Below are positions 7,179 through 13,078 of a stretch of DNA of 13,078 nucleotides, one piece after another; the stretch's first letter is position 1, and every line of letters begins with the position of its first letter. The position numbers were made by a program, and so were the translations under genes. The stretch is from Oxalobacteraceae bacterium (GTDB lineage Bacteria; Pseudomonadota; Gammaproteobacteria; Burkholderiales; Burkholderiaceae_D), in assembly GCA_027485535.1 (NCBI GenBank), contig JAIXQV010000155.1, positions 1-13,078 on the forward strand, read 5' to 3'. The notes under the pieces were generated by a model. The model was not told the DNA's origin and ran no database searches. It worked only from the letters and a program-made list of their open reading frames with translations.

Positions 7179-8444
7179 ATGCATCTTTCTGAACTCAAGG
7201 CACTCCATGTGTCCGCCCTGCTCGAGATGGCGATTAGTCTCGATATTGATAACGCCGCGCGTCTGCGCAAACAAGAGCTGATGTTCGCGATCCTCAAGAA
7301 GCGCGCGAAATCGGGTGAACAAATTTTCGGTGATGGTGTGCTCGAGGTACTGCCGGATGGGTTCGGCTTCCTGCGCTCTCCCGATGCCAGCTACATGGCG
7401 TCAACAGACGATATTTACATTTCGCCATCGCAGATCCGCCGCTTCAACTTGCACACTGGCGACTCGATTGAAGGCGAAGTAAGAACACCCAAGGACGGTG
7501 AGCGCTACTTTGCACTGGTCAAAGTTGACAAGGTAAATGGCGAGCCGCCGGAGGCGTCGAAGCACAAGATTCTGTTTGAAAACCTGACCCCGCTGCACCC
7601 GAACCAGCCACTGCTGCTGGAGCGCGAGATGCGCGGCGAAGAGAACATTACCGGTCGCATCATTGACATGATCGCGCCGATCGGCAAAGGCCAGCGAGGT
7701 TTGCTGGTAGCGTCGCCGAAGTCCGGTAAGACCGTCATGCTGCAGCACTTGGCACATGCCATCACCTCGAACCATCCCGATGTCACGCTGATCGTGCTGC
7801 TGATTGACGAGCGCCCGGAAGAAGTGACCGAGATGCAGCGCTCGGTGCGCGGCGAGGTGGTCGCCTCCACCTTCGACGAACCAGCCACGCGCCACGTACA
7901 AGTGGCAGAGATGGTGCTGGAAAAAGCCAAGCGCCTGGTCGAAATGAAAAAGGATGTGGTCATCCTGCTCGACTCGATCACTCGTCTGGCCCGCGCCTAC
8001 AACACCGTCATCCCTGCCTCCGGCAAAGTATTGACCGGTGGTGTTGATGCCAACGCCTTGCAGCGTCCGAAACGTTTCTTCGGGGCGGCACGGAATATCG
8101 AAGAGGGCGGCTCGCTGACTATTATCGCGACGGCACTGATCGAGACCGGCAGCCGGATGGATGATGTGATCTATGAAGAATTCAAGGGCACCGGCAACAT
8201 GGAAGTGCACCTCGAGCGCCGCCTCGCCGAGAAGCGCGTGTACCCGGCGATCAACCTGAACAAGTCCGGCACCCGCCGCGATGAATTGCTGATCAAGCCG
8301 GATGTGCTGCAGAAGGTCTGGATCCTGCGCAAACTGCTGTACGGCATGGACGAGATCGAGGCGATGGAGTTCATCCTCGACAAGATGAAGGCGACCAAGA
8401 ACAACGTCGAATTCTTCGACATGATGCGTCGCGGCGGAGGCTGA
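7179..8444 (+). CDS. rho: Transcription termination factor Rho
   Basis: Rho is a hexameric RNA-dependent ATPase and helicase that ends transcription of untranslated RNA. The 421-residue protein is full length and aligns to E. coli numbering with almost no gaps. An N-terminal helix bundle leads into the primary RNA-binding domain with RNP1-like DGFGFLR (60-66). The motor domain has Walker A ASPKSGKT (178-185, K181 and K184), catalytic E211 in LLIDERPEEVTEM, Walker B D265 in LLDSITRLARAYN, the Q-loop SGKVLTGGVDANAL (281-294), the R-loop KGTGN (336-340), R353 and the arginine finger R366. Residue 179 is Ser where E. coli has Pro, which I recall as usual in Burkholderiales. There is no N-terminal insertion of the kind found in some actinobacterial or Bacteroidota Rho. 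The ribosome binding site is weak, consistent with control in the leader. Confidence 0.98.
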   Translation: MHLSELKALHVSALLEMAISLDIDNAARLRKQELMFAILKKRAKSGEQIFGDGVLEVLPDGFGFLRSPDASYMASTDDIYISPSQIRRFNLHTGDSIEGEVRTPKDGERYFALVKVDKVNGEPPEASKHKILFENLTPLHPNQPLLLEREMRGEENITGRIIDMIAPIGKGQRGLLVASPKSGKTVMLQHLAHAITSNHPDVTLIVLLIDERPEEVTEMQRSVRGEVVASTFDEPATRHVQVAEMVLEKAKRLVEMKKDVVILLDSITRLARAYNTVIPASGKVLTGGVDANALQRPKRFFGAARNIEEGGSLTIIATALIETGSRMDDVIYEEFKGTGNMEVHLERRLAEKRVYPAINLNKSGTRRDELLIKPDVLQKVWILRKLLYGMDEIEAMEFILDKMKATKNNVEFFDMMRRGGG

Positions 8445-8463
8445 GGCAGCGGCCCGTCCGAAC

Positions 8464-8493
8464 TTGCCCAAGCCATTGATTTAAATGTACAAT
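8464..8493 (+). promoter_or_regulatory. Probable rpmE2 promoter
   Basis: TTGCCC (8464-8469) and TACAAT (8488-8493) are separated by 18 bases, with four of six and five of six consensus matches. An AT-rich stretch (GATTTAAATG) precedes the -10. Transcription would start near 8500, leaving a leader of about 90 bases before rpmE2. The position just after the rho stop suits independent expression of a ribosomal protein gene. Confidence 0.55.
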
Positions 8494-8506
8494 CCGCGCT
8501 TCCCTT

Positions 8507-8537
8507 AACCGGGCAAGTGACCGCCAACCGGGTCAAG
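8507..8537 (+). promoter_or_regulatory. Repeated element in the rpmE2 leader
   Basis: AACCGGGCAAG (8507-8517) recurs as AACCGGGTCAAG (8526-8537), differing by one inserted T, inside the predicted 5' leader. Eight bases further on, CCGTACGG (8541-8548) is a perfect palindrome. L31 leader RNAs that bind L31 for autoregulation have been described in other bacterial groups. Whether this leader folds alike cannot be shown by eye. Confidence 0.3.
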
Positions 8538-8592
8538 AGGCCGTACGGACCGACGAAGTGGCGATTGGCTACCCAACGATAGCGAGAATGAA

Positions 8593-8859
8593 ATGAAAGA
8601 AGGCATCCACCCGAACTACCGTGAAGTTGTCGTCCACGACCTGTCGTGCGACTTCAAATTCATCACCCGTTCGACGATCCAGACCAAGGAAACCATCAAC
8701 TTCGAAGGCAAGGACTATCCGCTGGTGAAGGTTGAAGTTTCGTCCGAGTCGCACCCGTTCTTCACTGGCAAGCACAAGATCGTCGATACCGCCGGTCGCG
8801 TCGACAAGTTCCGCCAGAAGTTCGGCAAGGTGGGCTCGAAGACCCAGGCAGCCAGCTGA
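8593..8859 (+). CDS. rpmE2: Ribosomal protein bL31, type B (zinc-free form)
   Basis: bL31 bridges the 30S head and the 50S central protuberance. This 88-residue protein begins MKEGIHPNYREVVVHD and contains the family signature SSESHPFFTGK followed by a basic, glycine-rich tail. The two CxxC zinc-binding motifs of type A L31 are absent: the only cysteine is C19 (DLSCDF). This makes it the C-minus, type B form, which in many betaproteobacteria is the sole or main L31. It lacks the long C-terminal extension of some paralogues. The ATG at 8593 is chosen because the protein then starts at the conserved MKxxIHP; the Shine-Dalgarno sequence is weak (GCGAGA, a few bases upstream). It lies between rho and a strong terminator, with its own promoter. 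Confidence 0.95.
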   Translation: MKEGIHPNYREVVVHDLSCDFKFITRSTIQTKETINFEGKDYPLVKVEVSSESHPFFTGKHKIVDTAGRVDKFRQKFGKVGSKTQAAS

Positions 8860-8877
8860 TCTCCAGCGCCGCCCCCG

Positions 8878-8904
8878 AAAATGCCGCCTAGAGCGGCATT
8901 TTTA
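8878..8904 (+). terminator. Rho-independent terminator of rpmE2
   Basis: AAAATGCCGC (8878-8887) pairs perfectly with GCGGCATTTT (8893-8902) around a 5-base loop CTAGA, and the right arm runs into TTTTTATT. This is a textbook intrinsic terminator, 19 bases after the rpmE2 stop. The A run on the left arm could also let it work weakly on the minus strand. Confidence 0.92.
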
Positions 8905-8907
8905 TTG

Positions 8908-8932
8908 GGCTTGCGGCAAAATACCGCAAGCC
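8908..8932. other. Second hairpin after the rpmE2 terminator
   Basis: GGCTTGCGG (8908-8916) and CCGCAAGCC (8924-8932) form a perfect 9-bp stem with a 7-base loop CAAAATA. It begins only four bases after the terminator T run and lies 28 bases before the next start codon. Neither strand has a T run after it. It may be a back-up terminator, an mRNA end stabiliser, or a 5' structure of the next operon. Confidence 0.55.
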
Positions 8933-8960
8933 TTCCCTACCGCACATTCCCCCCGACCGG

Positions 8961-10670
8961 ATGAAACCTGTACGACTGCCCGCTGCTGCCACCCATGCCT
9001 TGCCGCGCTGGGGGCTGGCAGCGATGTGCATGCTGTACATCCTGCCCGGCATCATCCGCCGCGACCCGTGGAAGACTGACGACGCCGCCGGCTTCGGCAT
9101 CATGTGGACGATGGCGCATGGCGCCTTGTCCGACTGGCTGGCGCCCAACATCGTCGGGCTTGCGATGCCGAATGAAGGGCCGCTCGCCTACTGGGCCGGC
9201 GCGATCCTGGTCAAACTGTTCGGCGGCCTTGTCGGCGACGCGCTGGCAGCACGGCTGTCGACGCTGGTGTTCTTTGCGATCGGCGCGCTGGCCGTCTGGC
9301 GCACTGCCTTCGTGCTCGGCCGGCGCAACGAAGCCCAGCCGCTGAAGCTCGCTTTCGGCGGTCAGCCGGCCGCACTCGACTACGGGCGCACGCTCGCCGA
9401 TGGAGCGCTGCTGATTTATGTCGCCAGCCTCGGCCTGCTGCTGCGCAGCCACGAGACCGCCGCGCCGGCGCTGGTGGTGTCGCTGGTCGCCGTGGCCTTT
9501 TATGCCGCGGCTTCGCTGTTTGACCGGCCCGGCCGGCGCGCAGCGCTCGGCCTCGGCGCCGTGCTCGGCCTGCTGGCACTCAGCCAGCACTGGCTGCTGC
9601 CGGCTACCTTGCTGCTGGCATTCACTGCAACGGCCGCGCTGCAATTCCGTCCGGTACTGCGCCGGCTGCTGACGATCTCGCTGCCGGTGGCCCTCCTGTC
9701 GGTGGCCGTCTGGCTGCTGGCGCGCCAGGCCCTGGTCCCCGATGCCGAGGCTGGCCGATGGCTGGCAGCCGCGCTGCAACAGATCCGGATGCCGGGCGCC
9801 GACCACCTCAAATGGCTGGCCAAGACGCTGGTCTGGTTCTGCTGGCCGGCCTGGCCGATCGCGGCGTGGACGGTCTGGGCATGGCGCGGGCAGCTGACGC
9901 TGCATGTGCTGCTGCCGGTCGCGGGCATCCTGCTGCTCGGCCTGCTGGCGCTGTTCGCCCCCGGCGTCAAGGACACCACGCTGCTGGCATTGCTGCCGCC
10001 GCTGGCGGTGCTGGCGACCTTCGGCCTGCCGACGCTCAAGCGCGGCGCAATCAATGCGATCGACTGGTTCTCCGTCATGACGCTGTCGGCGATTGCCGCA
10101 TTCATCTGGCTGGGCTGGATTGCAAAGCAGACCGGCTGGCCGGCGCAACTGGCAAAGAATGCGTTCCGGCTTGCCCCGGGCTTCGAACCGGAATTCAGCC
10201 TGATACCGTTCCTGATCGCGATTGCCAGCAGCGTCGGCTGGATCCTGCTGCTGCAATGGCGGTTGGGCCGACGTCCGCCGGTGCTGTGGCGTGCGGTGGT
10301 GCTGTCGACCGGCGGCCTGGTGCTGTGCTGGCTGCTGCTGATGACGCTGTGGCTGCCGTGGCTGAACTACGGCCAGAGCTACGCGCCGGTCGCGCAGAAA
10401 ATCGCCGCCAGCCTTCCGGCCGACTATCGCTGCGTGCAGACCGATGGTGTCGGCCCCGCGCAGCGCGCGTCCTTCGCCTATCTCGGCCGGGTGCAGTTCG
10501 CCCGCGACAACAGCGCCCGGTGCGAGTTCCTGCTGGTGCAGGACGACGGCTTGCGCCGCAAGCGTGGCCAGCTGAAAGAGGTCGGCGGCGATCTCGAGCT
10601 GATGTGGCAGGGCCGGCGCGCAGCCGACCGGCATGAATTCTTCCGGCTCTACCGCCGGCAGGCGCAATGA
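8961..10670 (+). CDS. GT-C membrane glycosyltransferase, ArnT/PMT-like
   Basis: This 569-residue integral membrane protein has roughly ten to twelve hydrophobic segments and a soluble C-terminal region from about residue 473. After the first membrane helix comes an acidic pair D40-D41, then W-x-M-A-x-G-x-x-x-D-W-L-x-P (49-62) and NEGPLAYW (71-78). This is the layout of the first periplasmic loop of ArnT and protein O-mannosyltransferases, in which the acidic residue is catalytic. Such enzymes move a sugar from an undecaprenyl-phosphate carrier onto lipid A, a glycan or protein in the periplasm. The E-K-P-P segment usual in ArnT reads E-G-P here, so lipid carrier binding may differ, and no acceptor can be named. 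The Shine-Dalgarno sequence is weak. The stop overlaps the MATE gene start as ATGA. GC content is well above that of addAB. Confidence 0.75.
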   Translation: MKPVRLPAAATHALPRWGLAAMCMLYILPGIIRRDPWKTDDAAGFGIMWTMAHGALSDWLAPNIVGLAMPNEGPLAYWAGAILVKLFGGLVGDALAARLSTLVFFAIGALAVWRTAFVLGRRNEAQPLKLAFGGQPAALDYGRTLADGALLIYVASLGLLLRSHETAAPALVVSLVAVAFYAAASLFDRPGRRAALGLGAVLGLLALSQHWLLPATLLLAFTATAALQFRPVLRRLLTISLPVALLSVAVWLLARQALVPDAEAGRWLAAALQQIRMPGADHLKWLAKTLVWFCWPAWPIAAWTVWAWRGQLTLHVLLPVAGILLLGLLALFAPGVKDTTLLALLPPLAVLATFGLPTLKRGAINAIDWFSVMTLSAIAAFIWLGWIAKQTGWPAQLAKNAFRLAPGFEPEFSLIPFLIAIASSVGWILLLQWRLGRRPPVLWRAVVLSTGGLVLCWLLLMTLWLPWLNYGQSYAPVAQKIAASLPADYRCVQTDGVGPAQRASFAYLGRVQFARDNSARCEFLLVQDDGLRRKRGQLKEVGGDLELMWQGRRAADRHEFFRLYRRQAQ

Positions 10671-12043
10671 GCCCCGGCGCCATGCCGGCCTCGCCATCGT
10701 TTACCTCGCGCGTCGCGCACCTGGCCTGGCCGATCCTGATCGGGCAACTGGCCGTGATCGCCAACGGCGTGGTCGACACCATGATGACGGCCCGCCATTC
10801 CGCCACCGACCTTGCGGCGCTCGGCCTCGGCGCATCGGTGTACGTCAGCATTTTCGTCGGGCTATCGGGCGTGATGCAGGCACTGTCGCCCATCATTGGC
10901 CAGTTGTTCGGCGCACGGAAATTCGAGAAGATCGGCAGCGAGGTCCGGCAGGGTGTCTGGCTGGCGATCTTTCTTTCCGTCGTGGGCAGCGTGCTGCTGC
11001 TGTTTCCTGATTTCCTGCTGGGCATCGCCGACGCGCCGCCCGCGCTGGGCGACAAGGTGCGCGAATACCTGGCGCTGCTGGCGCTGGCCCTGCCGGCCAC
11101 GCTCGGCTTCCGCGTGTATGCCTCGCTGAATACCGCCATCGGCCGGCCGCGCATGGTGATGGCAATCCAGCTGTGCGCGCTGCTGCTGAAGATCCCGCTG
11201 AATGCGCTGTTCATCTTCGGCGGCCTCGGCCTGCCGGCACTCGGCACGCCGGGCTGTGCGATTGCAACCGGCATCACCGCATGGCTGGCACTGCTGGCCG
11301 GCTGGCTCATCGTCCGGCGCGGCGCATCCTACCGGCAGTTCGCGATCTTCGGGCGCGGCCTCGCCGGCCCGTCATGGCCGGCACAGGCCGCCCTGCTGAA
11401 GCTGGGCGTGCCGATGGGGCTGTCCTACCTGATCGAGGTGACCGCATTCACCTTCATGGCGCTGTTCATTGCCCGCCTCGGCAGCGAGACGCTGGCCGCG
11501 CATCAGGTCACGGCCAACTTCGGCACCGTGCTCTACATGCTGCCGCTGTCAATTGCGAGCGCCACCGGCACGCTGGTCGCGCAAGAGATCGGTGCCGGAC
11601 GCCTGCAGGCCGCCCGCCACGCCGGCGATGCGGGCGTGAAGCTCGGCACGGCACTGGCGGTGGCCGTCGGGGCCATCGTCTGGCTGGCGCGCGAGCAGAT
11701 CATCGGCCTGTACACGCCGGACGCTTCAGTGGCCGCTGCTGCGATGCCGCTGTTTTTCTTCATCGCGTTCTACCAGCTGTTCGATTCGGTCCAGGTGGGT
11801 ACTGCCTTCGTGCTGCGCGCCTACAAGGTGGCGACCGTGCCGACCCTGATGTATGCAGTGGCCCTGTGGGGTTTCGGGCTGGGCGGCGGCTACCTGCTGG
11901 GCTTCGATGTCCTTGGCGGCACACCCGACATGCTGCACGGAGCGGCCGGCTTCTGGCTTGGCAACAGTGTCAGCCTCGCACTGGTTGCGGTGGCGCTGGT
12001 CTGGTACCTGCGCCGGGTGCAGCGGCTGCGCGAGCGCGAATAA
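10667..12043 (+). CDS. MATE family transporter, NorM-type
   Basis: This 458-residue inner membrane protein belongs to the multidrug and toxin extrusion family, which exports organic cations using Na+ or H+ gradients. Two homologous six-helix halves are visible. The first starts at WPILIGQLAVIANGVVDTMM, with Asp37 in helix 1, and continues through ATDLAALGLGASVYV and SPIIGQLFGA. The second includes SYLIEVTAF with Glu257, AAHQV (277-281), and FYQLFDSVQ with Asp373. These acidic residues lie where NorM proteins have their ion- and substrate-coupling groups. The ATG at 10667 overlaps the glycosyltransferase stop (ATGA); a second ATG at 10682 is possible. The pairing raises the question of whether the substrate is a drug or a lipid-linked compound, since MATE proteins are distant relatives of MurJ/Wzx flippases. 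The transporter family is secure; the substrate is unknown. Confidence 0.9.
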   Translation: MSPGAMPASPSFTSRVAHLAWPILIGQLAVIANGVVDTMMTARHSATDLAALGLGASVYVSIFVGLSGVMQALSPIIGQLFGARKFEKIGSEVRQGVWLAIFLSVVGSVLLLFPDFLLGIADAPPALGDKVREYLALLALALPATLGFRVYASLNTAIGRPRMVMAIQLCALLLKIPLNALFIFGGLGLPALGTPGCAIATGITAWLALLAGWLIVRRGASYRQFAIFGRGLAGPSWPAQAALLKLGVPMGLSYLIEVTAFTFMALFIARLGSETLAAHQVTANFGTVLYMLPLSIASATGTLVAQEIGAGRLQAARHAGDAGVKLGTALAVAVGAIVWLAREQIIGLYTPDASVAAAAMPLFFFIAFYQLFDSVQVGTAFVLRAYKVATVPTLMYAVALWGFGLGGGYLLGFDVLGGTPDMLHGAAGFWLGNSVSLALVAVALVWYLRRVQRLRERE

Positions 12044-12048
12044 GCGGG

Positions 12049-12165
12049 TCAGGCCTGTTCGGGATTCGGATCCGGCACCGGATCCTCCTGCGGCACCGGT
12101 TGCGGCACGTCATCCTCGAAAGGCTCGTCGTCGGGCGACGGCACGGGTGCGCGATGCAGGTACAA
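12049..12165 (-). CDS. Probable 38-aa acidic, proline-rich small protein
   Basis: The reading frame encodes a 38-residue peptide beginning (M)YLHRAPVPSPDDEPF and ending VPDPNPEQA. About a third of its residues are proline and about a quarter are Asp or Glu. It would be disordered and strongly negative, with no membrane segment. The TTG start at 12165 is proposed because GGGGGGAGGT on the minus strand ends three bases before it, one of the strongest Shine-Dalgarno sequences in the window. It lies 16 bases after the stop of the 239-aa gene, so the two are probably one operon. Its stop is five bases from the MATE stop, tail to tail. An ATG 27 codons further upstream would give 65 residues, but overlaps the 239-aa gene and lacks a comparable binding site. 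I do not recognise a family. Confidence 0.55.
   Translation of the reverse strand: MYLHRAPVPSPDDEPFEDDVPQPVPQEDPVPDPNPEQA
12068..12085. repeat. Inverted repeat GGATCCGG-CA-CCGGATCC
   Basis: Two perfect 8-base arms lie two bases apart, with a GGATCC palindrome inside each. It sits in the coding part of the 38-aa peptide, where it encodes the repeated Asp-Pro residues of EDPVPDP, and 25 bases past the MATE stop. The coding repeat is a sufficient explanation. In RNA it could form a hairpin between the two convergent genes, but no T run follows. Confidence 0.45.
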
Positions 12166-12168
12166 GCG

Positions 12169-12178
12169 ACCTCCCCCC
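12169..12178 (-). promoter_or_regulatory. Strong ribosome binding site for the 38-aa peptide
   Basis: GGGGGGAGGT on the minus strand contains the GGAGGT core complementary to the 16S rRNA 3' end. It is followed by CGC and the proposed TTG start. The spacing from GGAGG (four bases) is slightly short but workable. It lies in the 16-base gap after the 239-aa gene and is the main reason for calling the small gene. Confidence 0.55.
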
Positions 12179-12181
12179 GGC

Positions 12182-12901
12182 TCAGCCGCGGCGCCGCGGC
12201 TCGTTGCGGCGCCCCATGCGCCGCTCGGTGGGATGCGAGAAAGCACGAAACTCCATATTCACCACGCCGATCGCGCCTGGCGGACCCTGCACGAAATCGA
12301 AGCCGCTCCTGACCGGGAACAGCACATTGTCGAGCAGGACGACATCGGTGCGGCAGGTGGGATTCGGGTTCGACAGGTGCTGGCGCATTTCCTGCCAGAC
12401 GCCGTTCGTCACCCAGCCCTCGAGATACAGCTGGTTCGGATAGCTGCTGTGGTCGGCATCGAGATAGGCCTTCTGTCCGCCGGCGAGCGTCAGGTAGGCC
12501 GGCGCCTGCTCGGCAACCACCAGATTCACCCAGCCGTCGCCCATCGAGTGGGTAATCTCTTCCGGATAGCCGGGATAACTGAGTTCAAGCGTCCACTTGC
12601 ACGCAAGGTCGAGCCGTTTCTCCATCGCGCCATGGCCCGACAGTGCAGAACCGTCCACCACCGTGAATTGCGTGCTGGTCACGCGTGCCTGCAGGGTCGG
12701 CTCCATCAGCCGGATTTCGTCGAGGTTTTCCTGCAGGTTCCAGAACAGCCACTTGCAGCGCTCCGCGTCGGACATTTCGGCCAGTTCAGCCACTGGCCTT
12801 CTCCCGGCCGGTTCCAGCAGTTGCAGCACTTCACGTCGCTGGCGCTCATGCAGGCTGGGTTCGGATTCGGTGGACGATGCGTGCGTAAAGGCTGATTGCA
12901 T
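12182..12901 (-). CDS. Hypothetical protein, 239 aa, unrecognised
   Basis: I do not recognise this protein. It has no signal peptide and no membrane segment, so it is probably cytoplasmic. The first 60 residues are helical and charged (HERQRREVLQLLEPAG, then a segment around RCKWLFWNLQENLDEI). The middle, from about 80 to 210, looks beta-rich with many aromatics (CKWTLELSYPGYPEE, GDGWVNLVV, FDFVQGPPGAIGVVNMEF). The last dozen residues are strongly basic (RRMGRRNEPRRRG). No catalytic motif stands out. The coding character is good: GC-rich third positions as in its neighbours, and GGAG five bases before the ATG at 12901. It lies after the probable serC end on the same strand and is followed after 16 bases by the 38-aa peptide. 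The reading frame on the opposite strand is treated as a shadow. Confidence 0.75.
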   Translation of the reverse strand: MQSAFTHASSTESEPSLHERQRREVLQLLEPAGRRPVAELAEMSDAERCKWLFWNLQENLDEIRLMEPTLQARVTSTQFTVVDGSALSGHGAMEKRLDLACKWTLELSYPGYPEEITHSMGDGWVNLVVAEQAPAYLTLAGGQKAYLDADHSSYPNQLYLEGWVTNGVWQEMRQHLSNPNPTCRTDVVLLDNVLFPVRSGFDFVQGPPGAIGVVNMEFRAFSHPTERRMGRRNEPRRRG

Positions 12902-12931
12902 GTTCGCTCCGGAATTTTTCGCGAGGACAGG

Positions 12932-12955
12932 CCGTCGCCTCGTGCATGGCGACGG
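12932..12955. other. Hairpin between serC and the 239-aa gene
   Basis: CCGTCGCC (12932-12939) and GGCGACGG (12948-12955) form a perfect 8-bp stem with an 8-base loop. It lies in the 123-base gap between the serC stop and the 239-aa start. No T run follows on the minus strand, so termination after serC is uncertain. It could be a weak or Rho-assisted terminator, or a 5' structure of the next gene. Confidence 0.45.
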
Positions 12956-13024
12956 GCAATGGTTCCGGATTGGACTGGGGCCGGACGGATTAAATTCCGC
13001 CGGGCGGGAGAATCGGCGCCGGGC

Positions 13025-13078
13025 TCAGCCGCGGGAACGCTCGAATTCCTTCATGTAATCGACCAGCGCCTGCACGCC
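13025..13078 (-). CDS. serC: Probable phosphoserine aminotransferase SerC (C-terminal 17 residues)
   Basis: The minus-strand frame entering from the right edge reads GVQALVDYMKEFERSRG and then TGA. This matches the pattern of the SerC C-terminus, which in E. coli I recall as EGVKALTDFMVEFERRHG. SerC converts 3-phosphohydroxypyruvate and glutamate to phosphoserine in serine synthesis, and also acts in pyridoxal phosphate synthesis. Only the tail is visible, so the call rests on 17 residues. In many betaproteobacteria pheA follows serC, but here the 239-aa gene follows instead. Confidence 0.68.
   Translation of the reverse strand, partial: GVQALVDYMKEFERSRG

Noticed and set aside
7401..8471. 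356-codon open frame antisense to rho
   Set aside because: Rho on the plus strand is conserved throughout; the antisense frame is a codon-bias shadow without recognisable motifs.
8937..10697. 586-codon open frame on the minus strand over the glycosyltransferase
   Set aside because: It is low-complexity, rich in Gln, Arg and His, as expected from the antisense of GC-rich, leucine-rich membrane coding sequence. The plus-strand product has a clear GT-C pattern.
12049..12246. 65-aa version of the small peptide, starting at ATG 12246
   Set aside because: It overlaps the end of the 239-aa gene, and its extra residues look like an out-of-frame reading of that gene. The TTG at 12165 has the strong ribosome binding site.
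11173..12312. 379-codon plus-strand frame overlapping the MATE gene
   Set aside because: Arg- and Gly-rich out-of-frame reading of the MATE coding sequence; the MATE frame carries the family motifs.
12233..12895. 220-codon plus-strand frame over the 239-aa gene
   Set aside because: Both strands are open because of high GC, but only the minus frame has a GGAG site at proper distance, and its product has a more normal composition. Confidence is moderate.
12181..13034. Shared sequence CTCAGCCGCGG at the ends of the 239-aa gene and serC
   Set aside because: The 11-base match (12181-12191 and 13024-13034) falls on stop codons preceded by Arg-Gly codons. Flanks do not match, so it is best taken as chance in GC-rich sequence, not an attachment site.

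Overview
The window looks like a piece of a betaproteobacterial chromosome, most likely Burkholderiales. This rests on the trxA-rho-rpmE order, a Rho protein whose sequence (for example the P-loop ASPKSGKT) matches my recollection of Burkholderiales Rho, a type B L31, an AddAB-type recombination nuclease next to trxA, and a ZapA gene coupled to a short coiled-coil gene. All taxonomy here is from memory of protein families, not from a search.

Left part (1-6456, minus strand): addB and addA overlap and encode the two subunits of a double-strand-break-processing helicase-nuclease. Downstream on the same strand lie a 71-codon coiled-coil (DUF904/ZapB-like) gene and the start of zapA, overlapping by ATGA. 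A near-consensus sigma70 promoter sits directly on the start codon of the coiled-coil gene, so its transcript would be leaderless or nearly so.

Middle part (6457-8940): a divergent control region separates addB from trxA. trxA, rho and rpmE2 run on the plus strand. A 9-bp hairpin and a C-rich, G-poor leader lie between trxA and rho, a plausible site of Rho autoregulation. rpmE2 has its own promoter, a leader with a repeated element, and a strong intrinsic terminator followed by a second hairpin.

Right part (8961-13078): base composition rises clearly. A GT-C (ArnT/PMT-like) membrane glycosyltransferase gene is coupled by an ATGA overlap to a MATE/NorM-type transporter gene. Converging on these from the minus strand are an unrecognised 239-aa soluble protein and a probable 38-aa acidic, proline-rich peptide with a TTG start and a strong ribosome binding site. 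The window ends in what appears to be the 3' end of serC.

Most of the window is conserved housekeeping sequence. I see no mobile element, CRISPR array, tRNA or rRNA. The least explained parts are the 239-aa gene with its small downstream peptide, the GT-C/MATE pair, the leaderless-type promoter, and the composition step near 8.9 kb.
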